A stretch of 64,000 nucleotides of DNA, from NCBI GenBank assembly GCA_964418695.1, contig CAYQMN010000014.1, positions 1-64,000 of the forward strand. The letters are read 5' to 3'. This document shows, one piece after another, positions 1-7,915 of this stretch. The notes under the pieces are model-generated. The model ran no database searches, was not told the DNA's origin, and worked only from the letters and a program-made list of their open reading frames with translations. This DNA is from Prado023 sp964418695 (GTDB taxonomy: Bacteria > Actinomycetota > Actinomycetes > S36-B12 > CAIYMF01). The position numbers and the translations under genes are program-made. Position 1 is the stretch's first letter. The number at the start of each line of letters is the position of its first letter.

Positions 1-2
1 AG

Positions 3-242
3 GTCCACCACCTGACCGAATGGGCCCACGGCGGGGAGACCGACCTGCACAACCTCGCCCTGCTGTGCTGGACCCACCACCGCCAAGTCGACCTGCGCAT
101 GTGGCACATCGAACCCACAACCAGCCCACCCGACCCACCCGACACAGGCGGCGCCCCGCCCCCACCAGGCACCCACTGGCCCGCCAACCACGGCGCACCC
201 TTCACCATCCGACGCACCCCCCGCACCCGCTGGCGCAACTGA
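3..242 (+). CDS. HNH endonuclease, C-terminal fragment
   Basis: The open frame enters from the left edge and ends with TGA at 240-242, leaving 79 residues. It reads VHHLTEWAHGGETDLHNL and then LLCWTHHRQVD, the His-Asn-His metal finger pattern (HH...GG.T...NL..LC..HH) seen at the C-terminus of the DUF222/HNH proteins that are abundant in actinobacteria. A Pro/Thr-rich tail of about 35 residues follows. The N-terminal part lies outside the window, so domain order cannot be checked. Family members are presumed nucleases of mostly unknown role. Confidence 0.85.
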   Translation, partial: VHHLTEWAHGGETDLHNLALLCWTHHRQVDLRMWHIEPTTSPPDPPDTGGAPPPPGTHWPANHGAPFTIRRTPRTRWRN

Positions 243-321
243 GCGCACAGCCAAGGTCCGCGCCGCCATGGCCGGTTCTACGGCGTGTGATCGCCGATCC
301 GTGGCCGCATCGCCTGCGGAC

Positions 322-352
322 TTGACCTTGACGCTGCGTCAACTTCTACCGT
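322..352 (+). promoter_or_regulatory. MerR-type promoter with palindromic operator
   Basis: TTGACC (322-327) is followed by a perfect 7-1-7 palindrome TTGACGCTGCGTCAA (328-342) and a weak -10-like TACCGT (347-352). The -35/-10 spacing is 19 bp with the dyad inside the spacer, which is the classical layout of promoters twisted open by MerR-family activators. It lies about 50 bp upstream of the merR start, so autoregulation is likely. Confidence 0.75.
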
Positions 353-404
353 GGAGCCACGCGAGATCGCCAGGGTCTCGCCGACTCGATCGAGGAGCAC
401 GGCC

Positions 405-1154
405 GTGGAGCACGGGATCGCCGAGGTCGCCCGGATGACCGGCACGACCAGCCGCACCCTGCGTCATTACGACGACATCGGCTTGCTGCCGCCGACGCGG
501 GTGGCGGCCAACGGCTACCGCTACTACGACCGCGCCGCGCTGACCCGGCTGCAGCGGATCCTGCTGCTGCGCGAGCTGGGGCTGGGGCTCCCGGCGGTCG
601 CCGAGGCGCTCGACCACGCCGACGATGCGACCGCTCTGCGGACGCACCTGGAGTGGCTGCGCCACGAGTCCGCGCGGATCGCCCGTCAGATGCAAGCGGT
701 GCAGCGCACGATCGAGGGGATCGAGAACGAGGAGGAGGACGAGCTGATGGCTCAGGAGATGTTCGATGGTTTCGACCACACGCAGTACAAGGACGAGGTT
801 CAGCAGCGCTGGGGTGCCCAGGCCTGGGCCGACGGCGATCGCTGGTGGCGCGGGCTGGGCCAGGAGGGGCAGGCCGCGTTCCTGACGGAGGTGACCGCGA
901 TCCAGGAGGAGTGGGCCCGGCTGCGGGCCCACGGGGCGCCGGTCGATGGCCCCGAGGCGATGGTCAATGCTCGGCGTCACCGCGACTGGATCCGCGCCGG
1001 CTGGCAGGGCCGCGAGGTGAGTGCCGAGGCGCTGGTCGGGCTGGCCGACATGTACGTGGCCGACGAGCGGTTCGCTCGCAACTACGGCGGTGTCGAGGGC
1101 GCGACCTACGTGCGCGACGCGCTCACGCACTTCGCCCTCACTGCGCTGGCGTGA
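405..1154 (+). CDS. MerR-family regulator with TipAS effector domain
   Basis: Transcription activator with an N-terminal MerR winged helix (IAEVARMTGTTSRTLRHYDD...YRYYDRAAL), a coiled-coil dimerisation helix (about residues 70-110) and a C-terminal TipAS-like domain (WWRGLGQEGQAAFLTEV... to ...YVRDALTHF) of the kind that binds thiopeptides and other hydrophobic drugs in TipA. The frame is open from GTG 351, but GAGGAG at 392-397 lies 7 nt before GTG 405, and a start at 351 would fall inside the predicted -10. GTG 405 is therefore chosen, giving 249 residues, normal for TipA-like proteins. It stands alone and its target other than its own promoter is not evident. Confidence 0.9.
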   Translation: MEHGIAEVARMTGTTSRTLRHYDDIGLLPPTRVAANGYRYYDRAALTRLQRILLLRELGLGLPAVAEALDHADDATALRTHLEWLRHESARIARQMQAVQRTIEGIENEEEDELMAQEMFDGFDHTQYKDEVQQRWGAQAWADGDRWWRGLGQEGQAAFLTEVTAIQEEWARLRAHGAPVDGPEAMVNARRHRDWIRAGWQGREVSAEALVGLADMYVADERFARNYGGVEGATYVRDALTHFALTALA

Positions 1155-1264
1155 CGCACCGGGCGGCAGCGTCGCGAGCATCGTCGCCGGGGTGCTGCCG
1201 CCCCTCCCAGCCGGGCCCCGGGCGTTGAGCAGTCCGAAGCAGCAAGGACTGGCCCTTTTCGGTT

Positions 1265-1283
1265 CGGGAGGATTAGCCTCCCG
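1265..1283 (+). promoter_or_regulatory. Hairpin covering the ribosome binding site
   Basis: CGGGAGG (1265-1271), loop ATTAG, CCTCCCG (1277-1283) form a perfect 7-bp stem. The left arm is the only good Shine-Dalgarno sequence for the GTG at 1287, and the helix ends 3 nt before that start codon. Folding would hide the ribosome binding site. The sequence TAGCCT inside the element could alternatively be a -10 box. Confidence 0.5.
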
Positions 1284-1286
1284 ATC

Positions 1287-2480
1287 GTGAGCGGCACGAT
1301 CCGGGGATCGGGCCGGAGGGCGGGGACTGGACCCCTTCGGCGACGGGTTCCGCAGGCCCTCGTGGTGGGCTTGGCGGTGTGCGCGCTGGGCAGCGGCATG
1401 ACCGTGGCGGCCAGCGCTGCCCAGGCCCCGGCCCGAGCAACCGCTCGCCTCTCTGGTGGGCTCCTCGTCGCGCCGCAGACCAAGCCCTCGCCCGAGCCCT
1501 CGCTCACCGCGGACCAGTGGGTCACTGAGCCCGGCGCCCGGCGCCCGGCTGGCGGCTCGGATCCGTTGCTGGCTGTGCTGCGGCAGTTGCGGGTGGTCCA
1601 AGCTCAGCGCCTCGCCACTGCGGCCCAGATCGAGTCGCTGACCGCGCAGATCGCCGCAGCGATCGCTGAGCAGGCCGACGCCACGGCCAGGACTGCCGCG
1701 AGCGCGGCGGAGTACCGAATCGCCCGGTCGACTCTCAAAGCGGCCATGGAGCGAACGAAGCAGGCTGACGCAGAGCGCTCGGCGTTCGCTCAGGCAGTGG
1801 TCTCGGCCACCGCGGAGGTCGAGGCCGCTGCCAAGGCGCAGAAGGCTGCGGACGAGGACCTGAGCCGCAGCGAGAAGGCCGTCCACGCCACCGGTCAGAA
1901 GGCAGACCGGGCTGCGACCCAGCTCACCAAGTCGCGCACGAAGGCCCGATTCGCGGCCTGGCAGATGGCCGCGGTCGCCGACAGTGTCGCCCGGGCCCGC
2001 CAGGATCTGGACGAGGAGGCCGCCGCCGAGGCCGCCGTCGGGGTGCAGGGCGCGCAGGCAGCGCTGACCCAAGCCCAGGACGGTGCGGACACCGCGGCCA
2101 GCGACCGGGACCGCGCTCGCAAAGCGCTGACCAAGGCGCAGGCGCGTCTCTCGACCGCCGAGTCCGAGCGCACCGCGGTCCGTGCGGAGCTTGCCAGCGT
2201 GACCGCCAGGCAAGAGCTGCTGCGCGCCGAGCTGGCCGAGGCCCGGTCACTGGACAAGACGCTGCGGAAGCGGATCGCCGCCGTGGAGGCCCGGATCGTG
2301 GGCGATTCCGCGCATCCGAGCTCGGCTGGCACGCGAGCCAAGAACGCCGGTACGGCGAAGGCCACAGCCAAGGCGCCGGCCACAGCCAAGGCGACGGCCA
2401 CAGCTAAGGCGACGGCCACAGCCAAGGCGACGGCCGCAGCCAAGGCGCCGGCTACCGCGAAGGCCGGGGGGACGTCATGA
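1287..2480 (+). CDS. Secreted Ala-rich coiled-coil protein
   Basis: A 397-residue protein with no recognised enzymatic domain. It has an Arg-rich N-terminus followed by a hydrophobic stretch (VVGLAVCALGSGMTVAASA) typical of a signal peptide. Residues 90-345 are almost entirely Ala/Glu/Lys/Arg/Gln helix with heptad character, so a long coiled coil is predicted, reminiscent of the coiled-coil halves of peptidoglycan hydrolase regulators; no NlpC/P60 or LytM domain follows. The last 45 residues are a repeat of A-T-A-K-A-T built from an 18-bp DNA unit (2361-2460). Its stop overlaps the start of the secreted nuclease gene by 4 bp (ATGA), so the two are translationally coupled and probably act together outside the membrane. 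Function unknown. Confidence 0.7.
   Translation: MSGTIRGSGRRAGTGPLRRRVPQALVVGLAVCALGSGMTVAASAAQAPARATARLSGGLLVAPQTKPSPEPSLTADQWVTEPGARRPAGGSDPLLAVLRQLRVVQAQRLATAAQIESLTAQIAAAIAEQADATARTAASAAEYRIARSTLKAAMERTKQADAERSAFAQAVVSATAEVEAAAKAQKAADEDLSRSEKAVHATGQKADRAATQLTKSRTKARFAAWQMAAVADSVARARQDLDEEAAAEAAVGVQGAQAALTQAQDGADTAASDRDRARKALTKAQARLSTAESERTAVRAELASVTARQELLRAELAEARSLDKTLRKRIAAVEARIVGDSAHPSSAGTRAKNAGTAKATAKAPATAKATATAKATATAKATAAAKAPATAKAGGTS
2361..2460 (+). repeat. 18-bp coding tandem repeat (ATAKAT)
   Basis: About five imperfect copies of an 18-bp unit of the type GCCACAGCCAAGGCGACG, encoding A-T-A-K-A-T/P at the C-terminus of the coiled-coil protein. The period is a multiple of three, so copy-number changes keep the frame. 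Confidence 0.85.
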
Positions 2481-3388
2481 TCCGCCGCATGGCCGGCCTG
2501 GGTGCCGTGGTGCTGACGGTCGGGCTGCTTGCCCCGGCTGCCGACGGCGCAGGCACTGCCCTGACCGGCGGCGAGAAGTGGCGCGAGAGCGGCACGGTCG
2601 TGCGGATCCTCGACGGCGACACGTTCGACATGAAGTCCAAGGGCGAGGTCGTCCGCGTCCGGATCAACGGGATCCAGGCTCCGGAGAAGACCTGGTGCGG
2701 CGGCTCGGAGGCCACCGCGGCACTCAAGGCTGCCCTGCCCGTGGGCACGAAGGTCCGCCTGGCCTCGCGCAAGGAGGCGTCGGGCAACGCGCCGACCGGC
2801 ACGTGGCGGCTCAAGCGCACCGTGTTCGTCAAGCAGAAGGGCACCTGGACCAACGTGGCCCCGGATCTGCTGGCCCGCGGCCTGGTGTTCCCGTTCCCGT
2901 TCATCGGGGAGAGCGCGCACAACGACGAGTACCTGGCCACCGCCTGGATCGCCTCCCAGCAGGCCGTGGGGCTCTACGACCCGACGTTCTGTGGACGCAG
3001 CCCGGCGCCGGACTCGCGCCTGCGCCTGCAGGTCGTCTCCGACGGCCCCGGGAAGGACACCGCGGACTCGGAGTTCGTCGTGGTCTACAACGGCTCGGAC
3101 ACCGACATCGACATCTCCGCCTGGATGGTCCAGGACACCTCGCCGCTCAACGCGTACTTCTTCCCCAAGAAGGCCAAGCTCGGTGCCCGGGACTACGTGG
3201 TCGTGTTCTCCGGCAAGGGGAAGAACGGCGTTGCGCCCGACGGGTCGAAGAACAAGCGCTTCTTCTACGCCGACCTCGGCCAGCGATGGAACAACCGGAC
3301 CACCGACATCGCCTTCCTGTTCGACGACGCGGGCAAGGACAAGACCGGCAACCTGCGCTCGTGGCTGATCGTTCCACCCACCGCCTGA
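2477..3388 (+). CDS. Secreted thermonuclease-like protein with lamin-tail domain
   Basis: 303 residues. A signal peptide (about residues 1-24) precedes a staphylococcal-nuclease (SNase/TNase) fold: RILDGDTFD and VRINGIQAPE carry the expected Ca-binding Asp, the catalytic Arg of the VRI strand and the Glu of the PE pair; LKRTVFV is a candidate for the second active-site Arg. Residues 180-290 (LRLQVVSDGPG... ...IDISAWMVQD... ...YVVVFSGKG) look like a lamin-tail (LTD) immunoglobulin-like domain, often fused to extracellular nucleases. Predicted role: extracellular nucleic acid hydrolysis with an adhesion or anchoring module. The ATG overlaps the stop of the coiled-coil gene; trmL follows 2 bp later. 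Confidence 0.8.
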   Translation: MIRRMAGLGAVVLTVGLLAPAADGAGTALTGGEKWRESGTVVRILDGDTFDMKSKGEVVRVRINGIQAPEKTWCGGSEATAALKAALPVGTKVRLASRKEASGNAPTGTWRLKRTVFVKQKGTWTNVAPDLLARGLVFPFPFIGESAHNDEYLATAWIASQQAVGLYDPTFCGRSPAPDSRLRLQVVSDGPGKDTADSEFVVVYNGSDTDIDISAWMVQDTSPLNAYFFPKKAKLGARDYVVVFSGKGKNGVAPDGSKNKRFFYADLGQRWNNRTTDIAFLFDDAGKDKTGNLRSWLIVPPTA

Positions 3389-3390
3389 GG

Positions 3391-3861
3391 ATGTTCGACA
3401 TCGTCCTGGTCGAGCCGCGGATCCCCCCGAACACCGGCAACGTGATCCGCCTGTGCGCCAACACAGGGGCTCGGCTGCACCTGGTCGAGCCGATGGCGTT
3501 CACGCTGGACGAGGCCCGGGTGCGGCGCGCGGGACTGGACTACCACGAGCTGGCGACCGTGCGGGTGCACGCGGACTGGGCCGCGGTCCGCGCGGCGCTG
3601 CCCGAGCCGGCGCATCGCTGGTGGGTCACCACCGCGCGCGGCGGGGTGCCGCCTTCGGAGGTCGCACTCGCGGCCGGGGACGTGCTGGTCTTCGGCCCGG
3701 AGCCGACCGGTCTGTCCGAGGATCTGCTCGCACAGTTCCCGGTGACCCGGCGACTGCGGCTGCCGATGATGCCCGGGAACCGCTCGCTCAACCTGTCCAA
3801 CGCGGTGGCGGTCACGGTGTACGAGGGCTGGCGGCAGAACGGGTTCCCTGGCGCGCAGTGA
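3391..3861 (+). CDS. trmL: tRNA (cytidine(34)-2'-O)-methyltransferase
   Basis: A 156-residue SPOUT methyltransferase, the usual length for TrmL, which methylates the ribose of the wobble base in tRNA-Leu isoacceptors using S-adenosylmethionine. All three SPOUT motifs are visible: NTGNVIRLCANTG, FGPEPTGLS and MPGNRSLNLSNAVAV, which form the trefoil-knot cofactor site. The ATG comes directly after the nuclease stop (TGAGGATG), so translation is probably coupled. Four 15-bp tandem repeats begin right after the stop. Confidence 0.93.
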   Translation: MFDIVLVEPRIPPNTGNVIRLCANTGARLHLVEPMAFTLDEARVRRAGLDYHELATVRVHADWAAVRAALPEPAHRWWVTTARGGVPPSEVALAAGDVLVFGPEPTGLSEDLLAQFPVTRRLRLPMMPGNRSLNLSNAVAVTVYEGWRQNGFPGAQ

Positions 3862-3862
3862 G

Positions 3863-3922
3863 CCCACCCGGCGTCGACCCACCCGGCGTCGGCCCACCCG
3901 GCGTCGGCCCACCCCGCGTCGG
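3863..3922. repeat. 15-bp tandem repeat, four copies
   Basis: CCCACCCGGCGTCGG-type units at 3863-3877, 3878-3892, 3893-3907 and 3908-3922; the middle two are identical and the outer ones differ by one base. They start one base after the trmL stop and fill part of the gap between two convergent genes. No stable terminator with a T-tract is seen here. Confidence 0.95.
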
Positions 3923-4005
3923 ATCCCCGGCCCCGCCCCGACCGCCCTCGGCCTCCCGCTGCCCCCGGGCTCGGGTCAGGCCGGGTCCCGTCGACCCCGC
4001 GTCGG

Positions 4006-5598
4006 TCAGGCCGGGTCCGAGCCTGGGACCAGGCGCAGGGCGAGCAGGGTGACGTCGTCGGTCCCGATCGCGACCGCCCGCTCCCGCACCCCGCTGAGCA
4101 CGCGCGCGACGACCTCACCCGCCTCGCCGACCTCACCCGCCTCGCCGACCCCATTCGCGCCCGCGACCGCCGCGCGCAGCCACTGGTCCAGAGCGTCGTC
4201 GCCCAGCGGCTCACCGGCCTGGTCGCGGCTCTCCAGGATGCCGTCGGAGAACGCCACGCACATGTCGCCGATCCCCAGCGGGACGGTGTCGCGGCTCCAG
4301 GTGCCGCCCAGCCACGAGACCATCGGGCCGGTGGTGGCCAGCCGCTGCACGCTGCCGTCGGCGCGGACCAGTCGGGGCTCGGGGTGCCCGGCGTTCACCC
4401 AGGTCAGCGTGCGGTCGGTCGGGTCGGCCAGCAGGACCACCCCGGTGACGAACCGGGCGGGCTCCTCGTCGAACGTGTCGCAGGCGCGGCGCAGGATGTC
4501 CTCGGGCTCCTGCCCGTGGGCCAGGCCCAGGGTGAGCGCGGTCTTCATGCGCATGGCCACGACCCCAGCCCGCGCACCATGCCCGGAGACGTCGCACAGC
4601 AGCCCGCAGGCGCGACCATCGGGCAGCGCGAACCGGTCCCAGAAGTCGCCCGCCAGCATCCCCTCCGCCGGGCGCAGGACGCCCTCGATCTGCACCGCCG
4701 GGAGCCCGCCGCCGGGGTTCGCGCCCAGGGTCGCGTCACCGGGTCGCGGGGCCAGCTCGCGGCGGATCGCGGCGACCGAGGGCCCCTCCTGCTCGAGTGC
4801 CTCGACGGCGGCCTGGGCCAGGTCGATCTCGCGGACCAGTGCCCGGCGCAGCGTCTCGGCGTCGGCTCCCACGTCGCGCAGCTCGGGCGGGCCGGCCGGC
4901 GCGATGACCATGTCGTGCTGGCCGGGCACGGCCGCCCCGCGCAGCTGCCGGCGCAGCGAGCCGAGGGGAGCCAGCACCTGCCGGTGCAGCAGCAGATAGG
5001 CCAGCAGCGGCAGCGCGAGCCCGACCGCCAGGGTGACCAGCATCGAGATCAGGAAGCTGCGAGCCTCGGCGCGCACGGTCACCACGGCCTGCGACGTGGC
5101 CTCGTCCAGAGCGTCCGCGAAGGCGCTGCCGGCGTCCTGGAGCTGCTCGCGTGCGGCTGTGGCGGTCGGCGAGTCCAGGATGCTGCGCACGGCCTCGGGG
5201 TCACCGGCCCCGACCGCCGCCAGGACCGGCTCGCCGACCTCGGTTCGCCAGTCCTGGCGCGCGGCCTGCAGTCCGGCCAGCTCGTCGGACAGGTCGGGGT
5301 TGGCGCCGACCAGCGTGTCCAGCTCGGTCAGCGTCGCGTCCACGGCGGCGCGGGTCTCGGTGAGCTCGGCGCGGGCATCGGGGGTGCCCGTTCGGGCCGC
5401 CTCGACGGCGTCCCAGGCCAGCACGCTCACGTGCCCGCGCAGCTCGTCCAGCTGCTCGCCGGCCGGGAGCAGCTCTTGCAGGAGCAGCTGGTTGCTGGCT
5501 CGGACGGCCGCGAAGTTGGAGAGCAGCAGCCCGCCCATCACCAGGATGAGCGCCGTCGCCAGGAGCGCGCCGGCACTCACACGGGCGCGCAGTGACAT
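4006..5598 (-). CDS. Membrane sensor with SpoIIE/PP2C phosphatase domain
   Basis: 530 residues. TM1 (about 8-30) and TM2 (about 182-205) enclose an extracellular helical domain of about 150 residues (QLLLQELLPAGEQLDELRG...), like the four-helix or CHASE3-type sensors of receptor kinases. A juxtamembrane HAMP-like stretch and short coiled coil lead to a C-terminal SpoIIE-type serine phosphatase: AGDFWDRFAL and CDVSGHGA carry the metal-binding aspartates, and FSDGILESRD the distal Asp. Such proteins usually dephosphorylate anti-sigma-factor antagonists in partner-switching pathways; no antagonist or anti-sigma gene is adjacent. It is divergent from the aldo/keto reductase with only 31 bp between. 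Confidence 0.88.
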   Translation of the reverse strand: MSLRARVSAGALLATALILVMGGLLLSNFAAVRASNQLLLQELLPAGEQLDELRGHVSVLAWDAVEAARTGTPDARAELTETRAAVDATLTELDTLVGANPDLSDELAGLQAARQDWRTEVGEPVLAAVGAGDPEAVRSILDSPTATAAREQLQDAGSAFADALDEATSQAVVTVRAEARSFLISMLVTLAVGLALPLLAYLLLHRQVLAPLGSLRRQLRGAAVPGQHDMVIAPAGPPELRDVGADAETLRRALVREIDLAQAAVEALEQEGPSVAAIRRELAPRPGDATLGANPGGGLPAVQIEGVLRPAEGMLAGDFWDRFALPDGRACGLLCDVSGHGARAGVVAMRMKTALTLGLAHGQEPEDILRRACDTFDEEPARFVTGVVLLADPTDRTLTWVNAGHPEPRLVRADGSVQRLATTGPMVSWLGGTWSRDTVPLGIGDMCVAFSDGILESRDQAGEPLGDDALDQWLRAAVAGANGVGEAGEVGEAGEVVARVLSGVRERAVAIGTDDVTLLALRLVPGSDPA

Positions 5599-5629
5599 GC
5601 GCCGCAGGGTAGTGGGAGGGTGTCACACC

Positions 5630-6574
5630 ATGGAGGAACGCCGCATCGCTGACCTGACCGTCCACCCCGTCGGCCTGGGGTGCATGCCCCTGTCCAACCG
5701 GCACATGCTCGCCGAGCGCCCGCGCGCGCTTGCCACCGTGCACGCCGCGCTCGACGCCGGCATGACGCTGCTGGACACGGCCAACATCTACGCGCCCGAC
5801 GGCGCCCACTTCGGGCACAACGAGGAGCTGGTCGCGCAGGCCCTGCGGGAGTGGGGCGGCTCGGCGGCCGACCGCGAGCGGATCGTCGTGGCCACCAAGG
5901 GCGGGATCACCCGGGAGGCCGGCGAGCACGGCGACGTCTGGGGCCGGGCCGGCGCCCCCGAGCAGCTGGCGGCCGCGGCGCGCGCGTCCGCACAGCGGCT
6001 GGGCGTGGACGTCATCGACCTGTACTTCTTCCACCGCTTCGACCCGCAGGTGCCGCTCAACGACCAGCTCGGTGGTCTCGCCTCGGTCCAGGCCGAGGGC
6101 GTCGCCCGGCGGATCGGGCTGTCGAACGTCACCCTGGCCCAGCTCGACCGTGCCCTGGAGCTGCTCGGCGGCCCCGACGACGACGGGATCGTCGCGGTCC
6201 AGAACGAGTTCTCGCCGCGCTACCGGGGCGACGCGGACGTGCTGGCGCGGTGCACCGAGCGGGGCATCGCGTTCATGGCCTGGTCGCCGCTGGGTGGCTC
6301 GTCACGCGCGGCCGACATCGACGGGCGCTACGCCGCCTTCGTCGAGGTCGCCCAGGCGCACGCGGCCTCCCCTCAGCAGGTCGCGCTGGCCTGGCTGCTG
6401 GGCCTGTCGCCGACGATGATCGTCATCCCGGGCAGCACCCGGCCCACGACCGCCCGCTCGTCGGCGGCTGCGGCAGAGCTGGAGCTGACCCCCGAGGAGC
6501 AGGAGCGCCTGACGGCAACCTCGGCCGAGGAGATCTCGACGTTCCCCGACCGGGTGGCCGCCCCGCCGATGTGA
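5630..6574 (+). CDS. Aldo/keto reductase
   Basis: NADPH-dependent oxidoreductase of the AKR TIM-barrel family, 314 residues. The catalytic tetrad is visible: Asp in LLDTANIYA, Tyr in the same segment, Lys in VVATKGG, His in YFFHRFDP. The cofactor-binding C-terminal segment IVIPGSTRPTTARSS is present. GGGAGGG at 5614-5620 lies 9 nt before ATG 5630; the open frame extends upstream but only antisense to the phosphatase gene. The last about 200 bp are overlapped head-on by the opposite-strand GT87 gene. Substrate unknown. Confidence 0.9.
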   Translation: MEERRIADLTVHPVGLGCMPLSNRHMLAERPRALATVHAALDAGMTLLDTANIYAPDGAHFGHNEELVAQALREWGGSAADRERIVVATKGGITREAGEHGDVWGRAGAPEQLAAAARASAQRLGVDVIDLYFFHRFDPQVPLNDQLGGLASVQAEGVARRIGLSNVTLAQLDRALELLGGPDDDGIVAVQNEFSPRYRGDADVLARCTERGIAFMAWSPLGGSSRAADIDGRYAAFVEVAQAHAASPQQVALAWLLGLSPTMIVIPGSTRPTTARSSAAAAELELTPEEQERLTATSAEEISTFPDRVAAPPM

Positions 6575-7785
6575 GCCGCAGGTCGTCGCGCGCCGCTCGG
6601 TGCTGGCTTGCTCAGCAGGACCGCCGCGAGCACCAGGACGGCGTACAGGACGTACGCGTTGCCGAGGATCACCTGCCAGGGTGCCCAGGCCAGCTCGGCA
6701 TCGTGCTCGCGGGGCAGCCACTTCATCGGCGAGGTGAGCGCGAGCGCGACGCCGGCGAGGGCCAGGAGACGCCGACCGCGCCGGGTGCCCGGGGCCTGCC
6801 TGAGCCCGAGCGCGACGAGTGGGAGCCAGACCCAGTGGTGGGTCCAGGAGACCGGCGAGACGAGCAGGATCAGCAGCGCGTTGAGGCCCACCAGCAGGAC
6901 GTGCTGGCCCGCCCGGGTGCGCCGCATGGCCACGACCGTCGCCACGAGAGCGGCCAAGAGTGCCCCGAGGTACACGGCCTGGGCGAGCTGCGGCGCGAGG
7001 TCGGCCCGCAGGACGGTCGCCTTCAGCGACTGGTTGCCTGCGTAGATCGCGCCGCCGATCCGCCCCGGGTCCCACAGGGTGGAGGTCCAGTAGCGCTGGG
7101 AGTCCTCGGGCGCGACCAGCCACGCGCCGAGGGTGACGACCAGGAACGTCGCGGCGGCGGTTGCCGCGGCCCGCCATTGCCGCAGCACGAGCAAGGTCAG
7201 GACGAAGCCGGCCGGGGTGAGCTTGATCGCCGCCGCCAGCCCGAGGAGCACCCCGCGCGGCCAGGGCGTCGAGCCGAGGAGCAGATCCGCGCACACCAGC
7301 ACCAGGAGGATCAGGTTGATCTGGCCGTAGCCGAGGGTGGAGCCGACCGGCTCCAGGAGCAGAGCGACCAGCAAGAGCAGCAGGAGCGGCGGGCGGGACC
7401 GCCCCGCGGGGTCCAGTCTTCCGGGGCCGAGCCGCGCGTGGTCCTGCCCCGCGGGGTCCAGGCGCGCGTGGTCCAGGCGCGCGTTGACCAGCGCCAGCGT
7501 GCCGGCCAGTGCGGCGACGCTTGCCAGCGTGAGTCCCGCGCTGGCCACCGGGAAGGGCAGCAGCGCCAGCGGCACGAACAGCAGCGCGGCAGCAGGCGGA
7601 TAGGTGAAGGCCAACAAGAGCCCGTCGCGCGTCGGCGGCAGCGGGCCGTAGAGATCGGTGCCCCTCAGCAGGGCTCGGGCGCCGATCCGGTACACGTCCA
7701 GGTCGATGCGGTACTGGCCGACCAGCAGGTAGGCGGCCACCACCGTGAGCACGCCGCAGGCCAGGGCGCGTCGATGGCTCCTCAT
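6373..7785 (-). CDS. GT87-family polyprenyl-linked mannosyltransferase-like protein
   Basis: 470 residues with about ten hydrophobic helices. The N-terminal signature DLDVYRIGARALLRGTDLY and the later GYGQINLILL, AAAIKLTPAGFVL, GNQSL and VSWTHHWVWLPL segments match the glycosyltransferase 87 (DUF2029) family, which in actinobacteria adds alpha-linked mannose from polyprenyl-phosphate donors to lipomannan, PIMs or related glycans at the outer membrane face. Membrane helices end near residue 395; the last about 65 residues are Ser/Ala/Arg-rich, without family similarity, and are encoded antisense to the reductase, so the original stop may have been lost. An Arg/Leu/Pro-rich loop of about 35 residues (LDHARLDPAGQD) is repetitive. 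Confidence 0.8.
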   Translation of the reverse strand: MRSHRRALACGVLTVVAAYLLVGQYRIDLDVYRIGARALLRGTDLYGPLPPTRDGLLLAFTYPPAAALLFVPLALLPFPVASAGLTLASVAALAGTLALVNARLDHARLDPAGQDHARLGPGRLDPAGRSRPPLLLLLLVALLLEPVGSTLGYGQINLILLVLVCADLLLGSTPWPRGVLLGLAAAIKLTPAGFVLTLLVLRQWRAAATAAATFLVVTLGAWLVAPEDSQRYWTSTLWDPGRIGGAIYAGNQSLKATVLRADLAPQLAQAVYLGALLAALVATVVAMRRTRAGQHVLLVGLNALLILLVSPVSWTHHWVWLPLVALGLRQAPGTRRGRRLLALAGVALALTSPMKWLPREHDAELAWAPWQVILGNAYVLYAVLVLAAVLLSKPAPSGARRPAAHIGGAATRSGNVEISSAEVAVRRSCSSGVSSSSAAAADERAVVGRVLPGMTIIVGDRPSSQASATC

Positions 7786-7915
7786 GGGCGCAGGCCACCA
7801 GCCGCGGCGTCACGTCCTCGTCGGCACGAACCCTTATCCGGGCCATACATCCGGGGTGGGCACAATGGCCCGCGGCTCCGGGGTGGGGTCCAGGGGGCGA
7901 GGGGGGAGCCGGGCC

